Assembly: GCF_037076565.1 (NCBI RefSeq)
Contig: NZ_AP029028.1
Span: 2,542,001-2,606,000 of the forward strand
Source: Herbaspirillum sp. DW155
GTDB taxonomy: Bacteria; Pseudomonadota; Gammaproteobacteria; Burkholderiales; Burkholderiaceae_D
Direction: 5' to 3'
Length of the DNA stretch: 64,000 nucleotides
The position numbers and the translations under genes were made by a program. The notes beneath the pieces were generated by a model. The model made no database searches. It was not told where the DNA came from and saw nothing but the letters and a program-made list of their open reading frames with translations. Of this stretch, positions 50,036-58,822 are shown one piece after another (the stretch's first letter is position 1; each line of letters opens with the position of its first letter).

Positions 50036-50206
50036 ATGAAACAGGCGGCGGATAAATTCACGGCGGATTTGTTTAGTAGTGGCCGCCGTGGCCGCCCGCC
50101 GAAGCTCGCACCTAAAACGAATGCACAACGTCAGCGCGAGTTTCGCCAGCGGCGCAAGTTCGATTTCCTAATTTCCGTTACGCGTAACGATCAATCCAAT
50201 GCCTAA
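50036..50206 (+). CDS. Small basic phage protein, phage 2
   Basis: 56 residues, the same as the phage 1 copy except SSGRRGRPP in place of SSPHRGRPP. Near its 3' end the DNA reads TTTCCGTTACGCGTAACG, which matches the origin hairpin of the same phage at 18 bases. It overlaps the next gene by eight bases. Confidence 0.75.
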   Translation: MKQAADKFTADLFSSGRRGRPPKLAPKTNAQRQREFRQRRKFDFLISVTRNDQSNA

Positions 50207-50438
50207 GTACGTCCTGTACTGCTCGCAAGATGCCGCGCCCACCGTTTCAGCAGACGGCAAGCTCTCGTGCGATGGCGGTACGGCGGCGCTACAGGTCGGA
50301 TTGTTGGAAACAACATTGGATACGCCTGATGCGTCGTCGGTCGCTAGTGTTTGGGCTGCGGGTTTCTCTCTGGTGATGGTGTGTTTTCTGATCGGGCGGT
50401 CCATTGGCGCGTTATTGCAAATGATTCGGGAGGGATGA
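50199..50438 (+). CDS. Small virion membrane protein, phage 2
   Basis: 79 residues with the same layout as the phage 1 protein: a polar, Cys-containing N-terminus and one membrane helix (VWAAGFSLVMVCFLIGRSIGAL). A handful of substitutions cluster in the helix. It is probably a tip protein. Confidence 0.75.
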   Translation: MPKYVLYCSQDAAPTVSADGKLSCDGGTAALQVGLLETTLDTPDASSVASVWAAGFSLVMVCFLIGRSIGALLQMIREG

Positions 50439-50530
50439 TGTCAAGAGACGCGATCACGGGTTTATTGGCGGCTGGCGTTGCCGCTCTGTGGGTTCTGGAT
50501 TTCGTTCTGATCTTCCGCGCCTTCTGCTAA
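50438..50530 (+). CDS. Minor coat-like peptide, phage 2
   Basis: 30-residue hydrophobic peptide, identical to the phage 1 peptide except for one residue in the tail (FRAFC in place of FRTFC). It starts in the stop codon of the previous gene. Confidence 0.7.
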   Translation: MSRDAITGLLAAGVAALWVLDFVLIFRAFC

Positions 50531-50591
50531 AGATTTGCCTATGTTGGGCAAGCGCTGCCGGACGTTTCCGGCGTTTTATAGGGGTAAAACC

Positions 50592-50828
50592 ATGCAAGTG
50601 CTCTCCAAGTTCAAGAAAGGTGTAGCCGTGGCCGCTGCTGGTCTGGCCGCAGTCGCCGCGGTGCCTGCTCATGCCGCTGGCTCCAGCGTTGATCTGAGTT
50701 CGATCACCGGTGCCGTCTCGTCCGGTGACATCGTGACCGGCGTGCTTGCCATCGGTGCGGTGCTGGCCGTGGTGCATGTGACCGTGAAAGCGGCCAAGCT
50801 GGTGATGGCGTTCCTGAAGTCGGCCTAA
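50592..50828 (+). CDS. Major coat protein (pVIII-like), phage 2
   Basis: 78 residues with a 28-residue signal peptide ending VPAHA. The mature 50-residue coat protein is identical to that of phage 1; the single change (Ala to Val) is in the signal. Mixed virions would be possible if both phages were induced together. Confidence 0.95.
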   Translation: MQVLSKFKKGVAVAAAGLAAVAAVPAHAAGSSVDLSSITGAVSSGDIVTGVLAIGAVLAVVHVTVKAAKLVMAFLKSA

Positions 50829-50849
50829 GGTTCGCGAAGCTGTAATCAG

Positions 50850-50880
50850 GGACGATGTAGCGCTGCATCGTCCTTTTTTT
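50850..50880 (+). terminator. Rho-independent terminator after the phage 2 coat gene
   Basis: The stem GGACGATG/CATCGTCC followed by seven T is identical to the phage 1 terminator. Confidence 0.9.
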
Positions 50881-50904
50881 CGTCCATACGAAAAGGGGGA
50901 AGGC

Positions 50905-50997
50905 GTGAATTACTCGAACTGGTGGTATCTGATCGCATTCGCGTGGGGCATGGTTTGCGCGTGGGCGGTGGTCGTCGGACTTGAGGTTTCAAAATGA
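50905..50997 (+). CDS. Small membrane peptide, phage 2
   Basis: 30 residues from a GTG after AGGGGGAAGGC, identical in sequence to the phage 1 peptide as far as can be read. Its stop overlaps the pIII-like start. Confidence 0.7.
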   Translation: MNYSNWWYLIAFAWGMVCAWAVVVGLEVSK

Positions 50998-52442
50998 AGC
51001 GCGCCCATTTCCTCTTGCTCGTAGCGCTGTGGACCGTTTGGCTGGATGCGCATAGCGCTAACGTGCCTGTCTCGAAAGTACAGAATGCGCTGGCCGGTGT
51101 GATTCAAGCTAAAGCCGTATCCAACGGTATTTCCCCATCTGATCCCCGCTTGGCAAATACGTTGGTGCGTTCGTCTTATCCGCTCACGGATGCTGTGGTG
51201 AAGGCGACGCAAGCACAAGCTGCTGCCGGTGGCGCTGCTGCCGTCTCTAGCACGCTGGTAGCTTGGGGGACGGTCGGCGCGATTGTCATTGGTGCGCTTG
51301 CAGTGGCCGGTGCTGTTGGTTGGGCTATTGGCTATCTCGGGGCAAAGTGGTACTACGGTAAAAACGGAAGTGTGCAAGTTGGGGATAACCCTAGCTCGAT
51401 CAACACGCCTGCGGGCCTTGCACCTCCGGATACGATTTATATTTTTTCCAATGCAGTAGCCGGTTCTCCGGATGGTGCGTGTTTAGGTGCGTCGTTTACC
51501 GACTTTACAATGTCAGGTGGACATGGCACGCAACGCGCTGTCATGAATTCTGATGGCAATTGCCACCTCATCCGCTACGTGATTCCTGATACGGGAAGTC
51601 CGTACACCATAGACATGGGGTCATTGGGTTTCCCACAGAAATCGTCAGGCAATAAAACTCTTTGCCCCGGCATCAAACTCACTGCTTCCAATGGAGTTTG
51701 TCCCGCTTCCAATTTCAAAGAGTTAGCTGCTGCCCCTTCGATGAGCGCTGCTGACGCGGCCAAGTCACTGTCTTCGTCTGATCTGGCAGCGCCTTTGCCA
51801 ACGCAACCCATTGCCGATATCGCTAATGCAGCGTGGCGAAGCGCTGCAGGTTCGTCCGGCTATGATGGCTTGCCTTACGACGCTTCCAATCCGATCACAA
51901 CGGGCGATGTCTCCAACTGGCAATCTTCGCACCCTGATTACTGGCCGACCGTTGGGGACTTTGTAACGCCCCAAAAAGCCACGCCGGTAGATCCGGGAAC
52001 GGGCAATGTGACCAATCCGATTCCTAGCACTGGCCCTGTTTCTAGTTCTCCAGCCAGCTCTTCACCGTTTGGATTGCCTACCTCCAGCACTCCACAGTCG
52101 TCGGTCGATCCTTCTAGCTCGGCGCCGAATACTGGTACTAACCCTAGTACTCAGCCGCTAGAAAATCTCGGTCCTGATCCCGGCATTGGCGCGCCCTCAT
52201 TGGAACCCATTCCAACGGCCACGCAAATTATTGCGCCCACGCGCAATATTTTTCCGACACTGAAATCCTTCGTCGTCCCTAGTGTGGATGTGCAATGCCC
52301 GACTTGGAGCGTTCCGGTCTTCGGCAAAGACATCGCTTTCAAGGATCACTGCCCCCTACTGGAGCAATCGAGGTCGTCTCTCTATGCGGCAATGGCCGTG
52401 GTCTACGCGCTACTTGCGTTGTTTATTGTGCTGCGCTCGTAA
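50994..52442 (+). CDS. pIII-like adsorption protein, phage 2
   Basis: 482 residues, differing from phage 1 at only a few positions (for example SPSD for SASD and GALAVAGA for GAAAVAVA in the first hydrophobic stretch). Signal peptide, Ser/Pro/Thr-rich linker and C-terminal anchor are all present. The near identity implies the same host receptor. Confidence 0.85.
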   Translation: MKRAHFLLLVALWTVWLDAHSANVPVSKVQNALAGVIQAKAVSNGISPSDPRLANTLVRSSYPLTDAVVKATQAQAAAGGAAAVSSTLVAWGTVGAIVIGALAVAGAVGWAIGYLGAKWYYGKNGSVQVGDNPSSINTPAGLAPPDTIYIFSNAVAGSPDGACLGASFTDFTMSGGHGTQRAVMNSDGNCHLIRYVIPDTGSPYTIDMGSLGFPQKSSGNKTLCPGIKLTASNGVCPASNFKELAAAPSMSAADAAKSLSSSDLAAPLPTQPIADIANAAWRSAAGSSGYDGLPYDASNPITTGDVSNWQSSHPDYWPTVGDFVTPQKATPVDPGTGNVTNPIPSTGPVSSSPASSSPFGLPTSSTPQSSVDPSSSAPNTGTNPSTQPLENLGPDPGIGAPSLEPIPTATQIIAPTRNIFPTLKSFVVPSVDVQCPTWSVPVFGKDIAFKDHCPLLEQSRSSLYAAMAVVYALLALFIVLRS

Positions 52443-52454
52443 GGGGGACAAGAC

Positions 52455-52742
52455 ATGTTTGGCATCGTTCTATCGGCGCTCAATGCGGTCCTTGCCTTCG
52501 TCCTGCGGTCGATTATTGTTAAGTTCGTCGTGTTCTTCGCACTGTTCTTTGTGACGACTGAATTTATGGCCGTCATCGCGCAATTCCTTCCGACTGGCGA
52601 TCAACTCACGAATGCCTTCGGCGGCATTCCGAATGCGGTCTGGTATTTCCTGAACCTATTCAATATCAAAGCCGGGATACCGCTGCTGCTGTCGGCCTAC
52701 GTGACGCGGTTCACGATCCGCCGTATTCCGTTGATTGGCTGA
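52455..52742 (+). CDS. pVI-like minor virion protein, phage 2
   Basis: 95 residues with the same three hydrophobic segments as the phage 1 protein and two conservative changes. It ends two bases before the Zot start. Confidence 0.8.
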   Translation: MFGIVLSALNAVLAFVLRSIIVKFVVFFALFFVTTEFMAVIAQFLPTGDQLTNAFGGIPNAVWYFLNLFNIKAGIPLLLSAYVTRFTIRRIPLIG

Positions 52743-52744
52743 TT

Positions 52745-53812
52745 ATGGGCATCAATGTCTATACCGGCCTGATGGGCTCCGGAAAAAGCTATGAGGTGGT
52801 GGCGGAAGTCATTGTCCCGGCCATCGCTAAAGGGCGGCGCGTCGTTACCAATGTTGATGGGATCGATGGAGACAAGATTCGCGCCTACATTGAAAAGAAT
52901 TACAAGCCAGTTCCCGAGCAATTAGGCGAGGTGGTCCATGTCACGAACGGCGATGTTGCGCTCGCCAACTTCTTCCCCTATTACGACGACAAGAAAGGTG
53001 CGCATACAGACACCATCGTGCTGCCTGGTGATTTGGTGTGTATCGATGAGGCGTGGCGCTTCTGGCCTGCCACTGGTGCGAATCTCTTGCAAGAGCATAA
53101 AAGCTTCTTTCTAGAGCATCGCCATTTCACTCATGAGAAAACGGGAGTGGCCTGCGACTTGGTGCTGATGATTCAGGACATGTCCACGTTGAACCGCTTT
53201 GTAAAAAACGTGGTGGCGTTCCACATTCGTACGCACAAGAAAATATCGCTAGGCATGCCCACGCATTACAGCGTGTCGATTTTTGAGGGAAATAAGCAGA
53301 GCAAAGCAGCGCGGATCAGTGTCGAACTGCGCAAGTACCGCAAAGATATCTTTCCTCTGTATTCCTCCTTCAAGGGTGGCGCTGACGGGAAAATCGTCAA
53401 TGTCGATAAGCGCCAAAACATGCTGGCGCGTAAAAAGATTTGGATGACAGCGGGGGTTCTGCTGGTGGCCTTGGTGGTTGGGCTGTACAGCATCAATCGT
53501 TTTTTTCACCCGAAGCCGGTCGCCGAATCGACTCAGGCAGGGAAGCAAGACACGAACGCTAACAACGCCAAGCAATCTGCTGCACAGCCCGCGAAGCCAG
53601 CATTCTCAGACGCGTGGCGGATTGTGGGGACGGCGCGATTCGGCACGACAAGCTATGTCGTCATTGCGGATGAGGCTGGCCGTCTGCGCTACGAATCTCC
53701 CTCGATGTTCGTGCAGATGGGACCGCAGACCATTGGGGAAATTGATGGTGCCAAAGTGACGCGCTATTCCGGCGCGGTGGTTCATCCAGTTCATATCGAG
53801 GGGAAGAAATGA
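52745..53812 (+). CDS. zot: Zot/pI assembly ATPase, phage 2
   Basis: 355 residues with Walker A GLMGSGKS, Walker B LVCIDEAWRF and one transmembrane helix, nearly identical to phage 1. The few changes are scattered (AYIEKNYK for AHIEKTYK, and several in the periplasmic tail). It overlaps the secretin start by four bases. Confidence 0.95.
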   Translation: MGINVYTGLMGSGKSYEVVAEVIVPAIAKGRRVVTNVDGIDGDKIRAYIEKNYKPVPEQLGEVVHVTNGDVALANFFPYYDDKKGAHTDTIVLPGDLVCIDEAWRFWPATGANLLQEHKSFFLEHRHFTHEKTGVACDLVLMIQDMSTLNRFVKNVVAFHIRTHKKISLGMPTHYSVSIFEGNKQSKAARISVELRKYRKDIFPLYSSFKGGADGKIVNVDKRQNMLARKKIWMTAGVLLVALVVGLYSINRFFHPKPVAESTQAGKQDTNANNAKQSAAQPAKPAFSDAWRIVGTARFGTTSYVVIADEAGRLRYESPSMFVQMGPQTIGEIDGAKVTRYSGAVVHPVHIEGKK

Positions 53813-55116
53813 AGCGCATGATTGCTGTATTACTGATGGCGCATGGCACGCTCGCGGTCGCTGCTCCTGCTGGCCCGTTGCTTCCTCTCATGCCTCTGTC
53901 TATGCCGCTTCCAGCCGGTGCACCGCTACAGTCCGATAGCGCAATGGAGTTCTCTCGGGTGCATGTGGCCGAAGCTGTCGAAGCGATGTATACGCAGATA
54001 CTCAAAACGCCCTACCTGATACAGCCTGAAGTCGTAGCCGATGAGCGGCTCGTCTCATTCCGCTTCGGCACTGGCGTTTCTGCTCGATCTGAAGTCTCGC
54101 GATTCATGAATCTGCTTGGACTGTCTGTGCGCACGGTGAACGGCGTTGATATCGTCGGGATTGTGAAAGAAGTGGAGCCGGACAAAGAGCCGTTCGTCTA
54201 TCGACCGAAGTATCGGGATGTGACTTATCTAGTTGAGCTATTGCGCGGTCTTTTCCCGAAAGGAGAATTCACTTCCACGCGATCCATTCATGGCGCGCCG
54301 CAAACCATCACTGCGGATGCAGCTACCGGCCAATCGAAAATGCCTGCTCCGGCAGGGTCTGCCGCCTCGCTACTCGATACCGATCCTGATGCGCTGGTAT
54401 TCAATGGAACGGAAACAGACATCAAGAAACTGTCCGGGTTGCTTGCGCAACTGGATACGCGGCAAGGTGAGGTGATGGTACGCGGCCAGGTGTTTGAGGT
54501 CGCTTCCAATGGTGCGGAAGGCTCGGCGTTTTCGCTTGCGCTACATCTGCTCGGCGGCACTGTGTCTGCCGGGCTCTCTACGCCATCCACGCTTGACGGT
54601 TTCGTGCGGATCAAAAATGCATCCATTGACGCGGTATTCGCGGCGCTCTCCAGTGACAGCCGGTTCAAGACGATATCTGCACCGTCGTTACGTGTGCGCT
54701 CTGGTGCCGCTGGCCGTTTCTCAGTTGGTCAAGATGTGCCTGTGCTGGGCGCAATCAGCTATCCCGGAAATGGAAGCGCTCCGGTGCAGTCGGTCGAGTA
54801 TCGCAGTTCGGGCGTGATCTTCGATTTGAAACCGATTGTCCGAGAGTCAGTAGTGGATTTGACAGTCGGCCAGCAGCTATCAAATTTCATTGTCACGCAA
54901 ACCGGCGTCAACAATTCGCCCACGCTGACCAAGCGGGAAGTCAGTACGTCCTTATCGGTCGCTGACGGTGATGTCGTCATCATCGGTGGTCTTGCGGAGA
55001 ACCGGGAAAGTTCTGGCCGCATTGGCTTCTCGTTCCTGCCTGATTGGATGCGCTCCAATACCGGCCAGAACAGCAAGACGGAAATTCTCTTGGTCTTGCA
55101 GGTGTCACGCCTATAA
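53809..55116 (+). CDS. Phage secretin (pIV-like), phage 2
   Basis: 435 residues. The signal peptide has diverged (MKRMIAVLLMAHGTLAVAA) while the secretin domain is almost unchanged (VDLTVGQQLSNF, GDVVIIGGLAENRE). It forms the exit channel for the virion. Confidence 0.95.
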   Translation: MKRMIAVLLMAHGTLAVAAPAGPLLPLMPLSMPLPAGAPLQSDSAMEFSRVHVAEAVEAMYTQILKTPYLIQPEVVADERLVSFRFGTGVSARSEVSRFMNLLGLSVRTVNGVDIVGIVKEVEPDKEPFVYRPKYRDVTYLVELLRGLFPKGEFTSTRSIHGAPQTITADAATGQSKMPAPAGSAASLLDTDPDALVFNGTETDIKKLSGLLAQLDTRQGEVMVRGQVFEVASNGAEGSAFSLALHLLGGTVSAGLSTPSTLDGFVRIKNASIDAVFAALSSDSRFKTISAPSLRVRSGAAGRFSVGQDVPVLGAISYPGNGSAPVQSVEYRSSGVIFDLKPIVRESVVDLTVGQQLSNFIVTQTGVNNSPTLTKREVSTSLSVADGDVVIIGGLAENRESSGRIGFSFLPDWMRSNTGQNSKTEILLVLQVSRL

Positions 55117-55117
55117 A

Positions 55118-55417
55118 TCAGGTGCGGATTAAACGCCCGTTCTTGAACTGGAAAATCGTATGCAGGATATAGCCATCGTAGTCCATGATCCGCGCCACCA
55201 GTTGGCGCATGGTCTTGCAGAAGAATTGACGTCCATCCGGGCGCGTCCAGATGAAGGCAGCACCCTTGCGCATCAGATTGCGGATATGGAGCGTCAGACG
55301 CAGTTGCTTCCACGGCGGGACGAAGTTGGACGGGGCCAGCGTCTTACGTGTGCGCTTGAAATGGGCGAAGTAGGGCTGATACGGGAAATGCAGCAGGGGC
55401 AGTTCTGGTTGTTCCAT
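55118..55417 (-). CDS. Conserved phage protein of unknown function, 99 aa, phage 2
   Basis: Begins MEQPELPLLHFPYQPYFAHF and differs from the phage 1 copy at six positions, most of them conservative (Tyr/Phe, Leu/Ile, Val/Ala). It converges on the secretin gene and borders the origin region. Confidence 0.7.
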   Translation of the reverse strand: MEQPELPLLHFPYQPYFAHFKRTRKTLAPSNFVPPWKQLRLTLHIRNLMRKGAAFIWTRPDGRQFFCKTMRQLVARIMDYDGYILHTIFQFKNGRLIRT

Positions 55418-56053
55418 GATCGCGCCTTCGAGGTGGTGTTAAAGCTGACCGGGTTCCTAGATTCGGAGCCCTCCGTAAGACCGGCGGTTTCGGTCGTTTC
55501 GACTCCTCCGCCTGCCGCCGTTTTCCTGAGTTCTTCGCCCGATGATCGAATAGACGGCGCATGAGGCTTTTGCCGCAAGGGGGAAGGTTTGTAAAAGCGC
55601 GGTTGCTGGCGCTTTTATGAATGCCCCCTTGCGGCAAAAGACGCGCCGGCTATCGTTCATCGAAAAGGCGCAGAACTCTGGAAAACGGTGGCGGGTTGAT
55701 CGGAGAAACGGCCTCAACTGCCCATGAGTGCAAAGCACTCACAAGTCAGGTTTTATGCGGTTGATCTATGGCGCTGCGGCGCTCGATGAAGGCGGAGAAT
55801 TTCCGTTACGCGTAACGGAAAAGAGGCGCAGCAAGATCGCGCCGCCCGCAGCTTGCGAGGACGGCGCGAGCGAAGCGAGCGCCTAGACTTGTATTAAGCA
55901 TACTTAACGGAAACAAGCCTGGAGCGGTACGCCAAGGCAGACAAACCGAAAGTAGGAAGAGAGTAGGGAAGGGCAGTCCAGAAAAGAAAATGCCCCGAAG
56001 GGAGTCGCAATCCGTTCGGGGCGTTCATCCAACTAGCTGAGATAGGTGAATGA
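55418..56053. other. Origin/packaging region of phage 2
   Basis: This keeps the hairpins of phage 1: the 16-bp TTTTGCCGCAAGGGGG repeat (about 55568-55639) with the inner AAAAGCGC/GCGCTTTT hairpin, and TTTCCGTTAC/GTAACGGAAA with a GC centre (about 55800-55821). The spacing is unchanged although single bases differ outside the stems. No gene is supported here. Confidence 0.7.
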
Positions 56054-56956
56054 ATGTCTGCAAGTTATACCCCGGATTTTGATCTGTCAAACGTTTCGTT
56101 TGATGCCTGCAACGAATTCGAACAAAAGTCTCCGGGCTGGAGCGATGAGGGCATCAGGAATACTTGGAATGATCGTTATGTGGCGCGTAAGGTCACATAT
56201 CCAGACGGACAGATGGAAGTGACCGTCTGCCGTGAAAAACACTTCAAAGGCCCGGCCCCGATTATCGGCAAGCGCACTAAGCGCGGCGAATCGGAAAATC
56301 GCGAGCGCAATGAAGCTGTCGCCGCTCGCAATGCGAAGAAGAACGTAAGAGAGAGGTGCAAGTCGATAGGGGCGGATCGGATGATTACGCTGACCTATCG
56401 CGACAACATGGTTGACCGAGAAAAGGCGCTCAAGGATTGGGACAAGTTCCGGCGTCGAGTTGGGAAGTGCGTGGATTTCCATTACGTGGCGGTGATTGAG
56501 GAACAGCAGCGCGGAGCGTTGCATTTCCATGTCGCTGTACGTGGCCGTCAGTGCTATCAGCTTTTGCGCTCGATCTGGTCAAGCATCGTCGGACTGGATG
56601 AACACGGGCGCTCGATGTCAAACATCGATGTACGCAATCCCTCAAAATTTGGCTTTGGCAAAGACGGCATTCACAAGCTGGCCTCCTATATCGCCAAATA
56701 CTGCGGCAAACAAATGGAGTGCAGGGACTTTGACCAGAAGCGCTATTTCGCCTCCAGGGGTATCCCTAAGCCCGATGTGCAGCGCTGGACCCTCGCTAGT
56801 ACTGACTCTCTCGGCGCGGTGCAAACGGCCTTTGTGATTGCTGGAAGTGGGCTGTTAAACGGCGCTCAATTCTGGTATAACAAGGCGCTAGATGTTATTT
56901 GGATTGCAACAGCACCTTATCAAGGCGTGGGAACTTTGGAGACTGCTCCTTTTTAA
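56054..56956 (+). CDS. HUH-type replication initiation protein, phage 2
   Basis: 300 residues with HUH motif ALHFHVAV and Tyr motif YIAKYCGKQ, as in phage 1. The first 240 residues are nearly identical; the last 60 vary (TLASTDSLGAVQ for SIASTCSLGAVQ, ending LETAPF for LGDIPF). The variable tail borders the swapped accessory slot, which suggests the recombination junction lies in it. Confidence 0.92.
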   Translation: MSASYTPDFDLSNVSFDACNEFEQKSPGWSDEGIRNTWNDRYVARKVTYPDGQMEVTVCREKHFKGPAPIIGKRTKRGESENRERNEAVAARNAKKNVRERCKSIGADRMITLTYRDNMVDREKALKDWDKFRRRVGKCVDFHYVAVIEEQQRGALHFHVAVRGRQCYQLLRSIWSSIVGLDEHGRSMSNIDVRNPSKFGFGKDGIHKLASYIAKYCGKQMECRDFDQKRYFASRGIPKPDVQRWTLASTDSLGAVQTAFVIAGSGLLNGAQFWYNKALDVIWIATAPYQGVGTLETAPF

Positions 56957-57006
56957 TTCTCCTAGTTGTTTTTATCACCTAAAGTTAAAAAGAATGAGGA
57001 TGGGGG

Positions 57007-57213
57007 ATGGCTACCTATAAGCAGATTCAACTTGATGTTAAAGCCAAACACGGTCTGACCGTCCAGTCTTGCTGGATAGCTCATGTAAAGGAACTTAATG
57101 GCCTGCAAACAAAGGCTGCGCCCAATCGTCGTTCCAGCGGGCGTGTTAAACCGTGTCCCGATCATGCCAGGCCGCTTATTGAAGCATCTATGCGTTACTT
57201 CGGAATGATTTGA
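57007..57213 (+). CDS. Small conserved protein of unknown function, 68 aa (accessory slot)
   Basis: Begins MATYKQIQLDVKAKHGLTVQ and contains CWIAHVKELNG, APNRRSSGRVKPCP and a C-terminal ASMRYFGMI. This pattern belongs to a small protein family that I recognise from plasmids and integrative elements of proteobacteria, without a known function. GGGGG lies just upstream of the ATG. It occupies the slot where phage 1 has its ATPase/nuclease pair. Confidence 0.75.
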   Translation: MATYKQIQLDVKAKHGLTVQSCWIAHVKELNGLQTKAAPNRRSSGRVKPCPDHARPLIEASMRYFGMI

Positions 57214-57258
57214 GAGCTAATCGTTGGCCTAAATTTATGACAATGTGAAAGGGAAAAG

Positions 57259-57546
57259 ATGACTTCGTCTTCTATTGATGCACCTATCCGGCAATACGTA
57301 GAACAAATCCAAGCTCTGGCAACCAAAGCCCAACAAGGCGAAGACGTCGCCAGTCGCCTAAAACAGACCGTTCGGGATGCCCTTCATCACTTTAGTGTCG
57401 TGGTGGTAGCCGACGAGAACGAATGCTCTCGCGAGTTTAGTCGCCAGCTTAACCTGATAGTAGATATCACCCCTGATAGTCAGCCAGCTTACCGACAAGC
57501 CATGCAGCAGGCGGCTTCCTATATTCCTAAAAGCTCGTTGAAATGA
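57259..57546 (+). CDS. Hypothetical accessory protein, 95 aa
   Basis: Begins MTSSSIDAPIRQYVEQIQAL and is predicted to be soluble and mostly helical, with one beta-like stretch (FSVVVVADE). GAAAGGGAAAAG precedes the ATG. No family is recognised. Together with the 68-residue protein it fills the phage 2 accessory slot, so a role in host interaction or phage competition is possible. Confidence 0.6.
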   Translation: MTSSSIDAPIRQYVEQIQALATKAQQGEDVASRLKQTVRDALHHFSVVVVADENECSREFSRQLNLIVDITPDSQPAYRQAMQQAASYIPKSSLK

Positions 57547-57616
57547 GCTTTAAAACGGCCCTGCTCCGTTCTTGTTATTTGCTAGCTAGACAGGCTCGGT
57601 CTGTACCTGTAAAAAT

Positions 57617-57644
57617 AAAAAGCCCCGGAAATCCGGGGCTTTTT
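57617..57644. terminator. Bidirectional terminator, phage 2
   Basis: A 13-bp stem AAAAAGCCCCGGA/TCCGGGGCTTTTT with a two-base loop gives T-runs on both strands. It separates the accessory genes from the convergent DUF1640-like gene. Confidence 0.92.
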
Positions 57645-57667
57645 AATGGCGAAGAGCAGGGAGCTTG

Positions 57668-57910
57668 TCAGTGGAAAATCTTGAACAAAATCCCAACGGT
57701 GCCAGCCAGGACAAAGCCCAGCATCCATTTTAGAAGTTCAAACTGGCCTTTGACCTCGGCCCGGAACTCGTTCAAGTCTGTTTTTCTGACTAGTTCGTTA
57801 TTCATAGCTTCTGCCAGTGCTTTTGCGTGGGCTTCGGCTTGATCCGTTGGGATTCCTGCGGCTTCAAGTCGTTTGACGTATTCGTGAGTATCAAAAAGTG
57901 TAGTTGCCAT
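57668..57910 (-). CDS. DUF1640-like coiled-coil membrane protein, phage 2
   Basis: 80 residues; the start (MATTLFDTHEYVKRLEAAGI) and the C-terminal membrane helix (LLKWMLGFVLAGTVGILFKI) match phage 1. The coiled-coil part is 14 residues shorter, about two heptads. Confidence 0.75.
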   Translation of the reverse strand: MATTLFDTHEYVKRLEAAGIPTDQAEAHAKALAEAMNNELVRKTDLNEFRAEVKGQFELLKWMLGFVLAGTVGILFKIFH

Positions 57911-57940
57911 TGGGCTGCTTTCAGTCAGTATAGCACCGTG

Positions 57941-58285
57941 TTAGCGGGCGCTGGTCGGGGTGAATTCGGTGTGCTGGCTCGAGGGCTTTCTCGGTGCGCT
58001 TGTCGGTTCGGAGGGCTTCGGAAACTCTAGGATGTCGGCGGTAGCGATGGCCAGCTTTGTCTTAGGTGCTTTGAAGCCCATTTGCCTGAGTCGATCCTGG
58101 TATTCGTAGTGCTGGAGCCTGAGAATCTCTGGAACCCACCAAGGTATTTTCCGTTTGCCGTGCAGCCAGTCATGCACGGATCGCTCAGAGCGTTTTAGTC
58201 GCTTGGCGACGTCCTTCACCGAATGTCCTTGCATCCAAAATTCAAGTTCGCCTTGGTGACCGTATCTGATATTGGGATATCTCAT
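57941..58285 (-). CDS. DUF3653-like DNA-binding protein, phage 2
   Basis: 114 residues from ATG 58285. Helix-turn-helix VKDVAKRLKRSERSVHDWL, then PWWVPEILRLQHYEYQDRL. Its first 22 codons are shared exactly with the recombinase fusion at 37168-38028, which shows the third phage was of this type. Confidence 0.8.
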   Translation of the reverse strand: MRYPNIRYGHQGELEFWMQGHSVKDVAKRLKRSERSVHDWLHGKRKIPWWVPEILRLQHYEYQDRLRQMGFKAPKTKLAIATADILEFPKPSEPTSAPRKPSSQHTEFTPTSAR

Positions 58286-58394
58286 ATGGGGCTCGCGTTT
58301 TATTTAGTTGGGTGGATAAGTGGTTGCCAACAAAAATATGTTCCCAAATTACGAGAACTTATGCCGTTGCTTTCACTTCGCTGGAATATCGTCG

Positions 58395-58422
58395 ATTTCG
58401 CATAATTTGTATTATGTAAAAT
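58395..58422. other. Chromosomal dif site (XerC/XerD recombination site)
   Basis: The XerC arm is ATTTCGCATAA, the 6-bp centre TTTGTA and the XerD arm TTATGTAAAAT. This is the 11-6-11 layout of bacterial dif, close to the E. coli site, whose XerD arm is TTATGTTAAAT. It is the only one of the three related sites with both arms intact. It marks the terminus of the chromosome and the attachment site of the inoviruses. Confidence 0.93.
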
Positions 58423-58484
58423 GGTATTTATTGCCAGAGTAACAATAAAGCGCCAAACGATTCCTACCCTGTTTCGCACCTCAG

Positions 58485-58510
58485 AAAAGCCGCCGTTTTA
58501 GGTGGCTTTT
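58485..58510. terminator. Terminator-like hairpin right of dif
   Basis: AAAAGCCGCC pairs with GGTGGCTTTT around a six-base loop, with one G-T pair, followed by further T. The rest of the 58423-58573 gap shows no gene. Confidence 0.7.
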
Positions 58511-58573
58511 TCTTCTTTACAAGTTCCCGTTATCTGACTGACAATTACCCTGCATTTTGCAAAATAGACAACT

Positions 58574-58807
58574 ATGTGCCGTGACCTATTTGGGGAGGTT
58601 CCGGTGACCGAGGATGACGTCTATCGATGGGTACAGGCTATCTCGCCGCGCTGGCTCACACCGGAGCGCTCCTATCGCAACTACGTCCGCACCTGGGGCG
58701 TGGTCGATAAGATCAAGGCAGCAAAGCTCCGGGGGGACTTTGAATCCATCATAGACCGTCCGCAACCGGCATACCATGCAAGATTTGCTCTAAACGCCAT
58801 CATCTAA
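58574..58807 (+). CDS. Small phage-type protein, 77 aa
   Basis: Reads MCRDLFGEVPVTEDDVYRWV, with a helical domain (SPRWLTPERSYRNYVRTW, IKAAKLRGDFESII). DLFGEVPVT-type small proteins are common in proteobacterial prophages; the function is unknown. The ATG at 58574 has no clear ribosome-binding site. A GTG at 58604 follows GGGGAGG and may be the true start, giving 67 residues. It is on the opposite strand to the structural operon of the capsid element. Confidence 0.65.
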   Translation: MCRDLFGEVPVTEDDVYRWVQAISPRWLTPERSYRNYVRTWGVVDKIKAAKLRGDFESIIDRPQPAYHARFALNAII

Positions 58808-58822
58808 CGAGGAAAAAAAGAA

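Larger units (their letters stand above)
49194..58410 (+). mobile_element. Inovirus prophage 2 (about 9.2 kb)
   Basis: It has the same gene order as prophage 1 and is offset by about 11,051 bp. The structural, assembly and replication genes are nearly identical at the protein level. Three parts differ: the repressor and its operators, the DUF3653 gene, and the accessory slot behind rep. Its right end is the intact chromosomal dif. All core genes are open. Confidence 0.93.
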
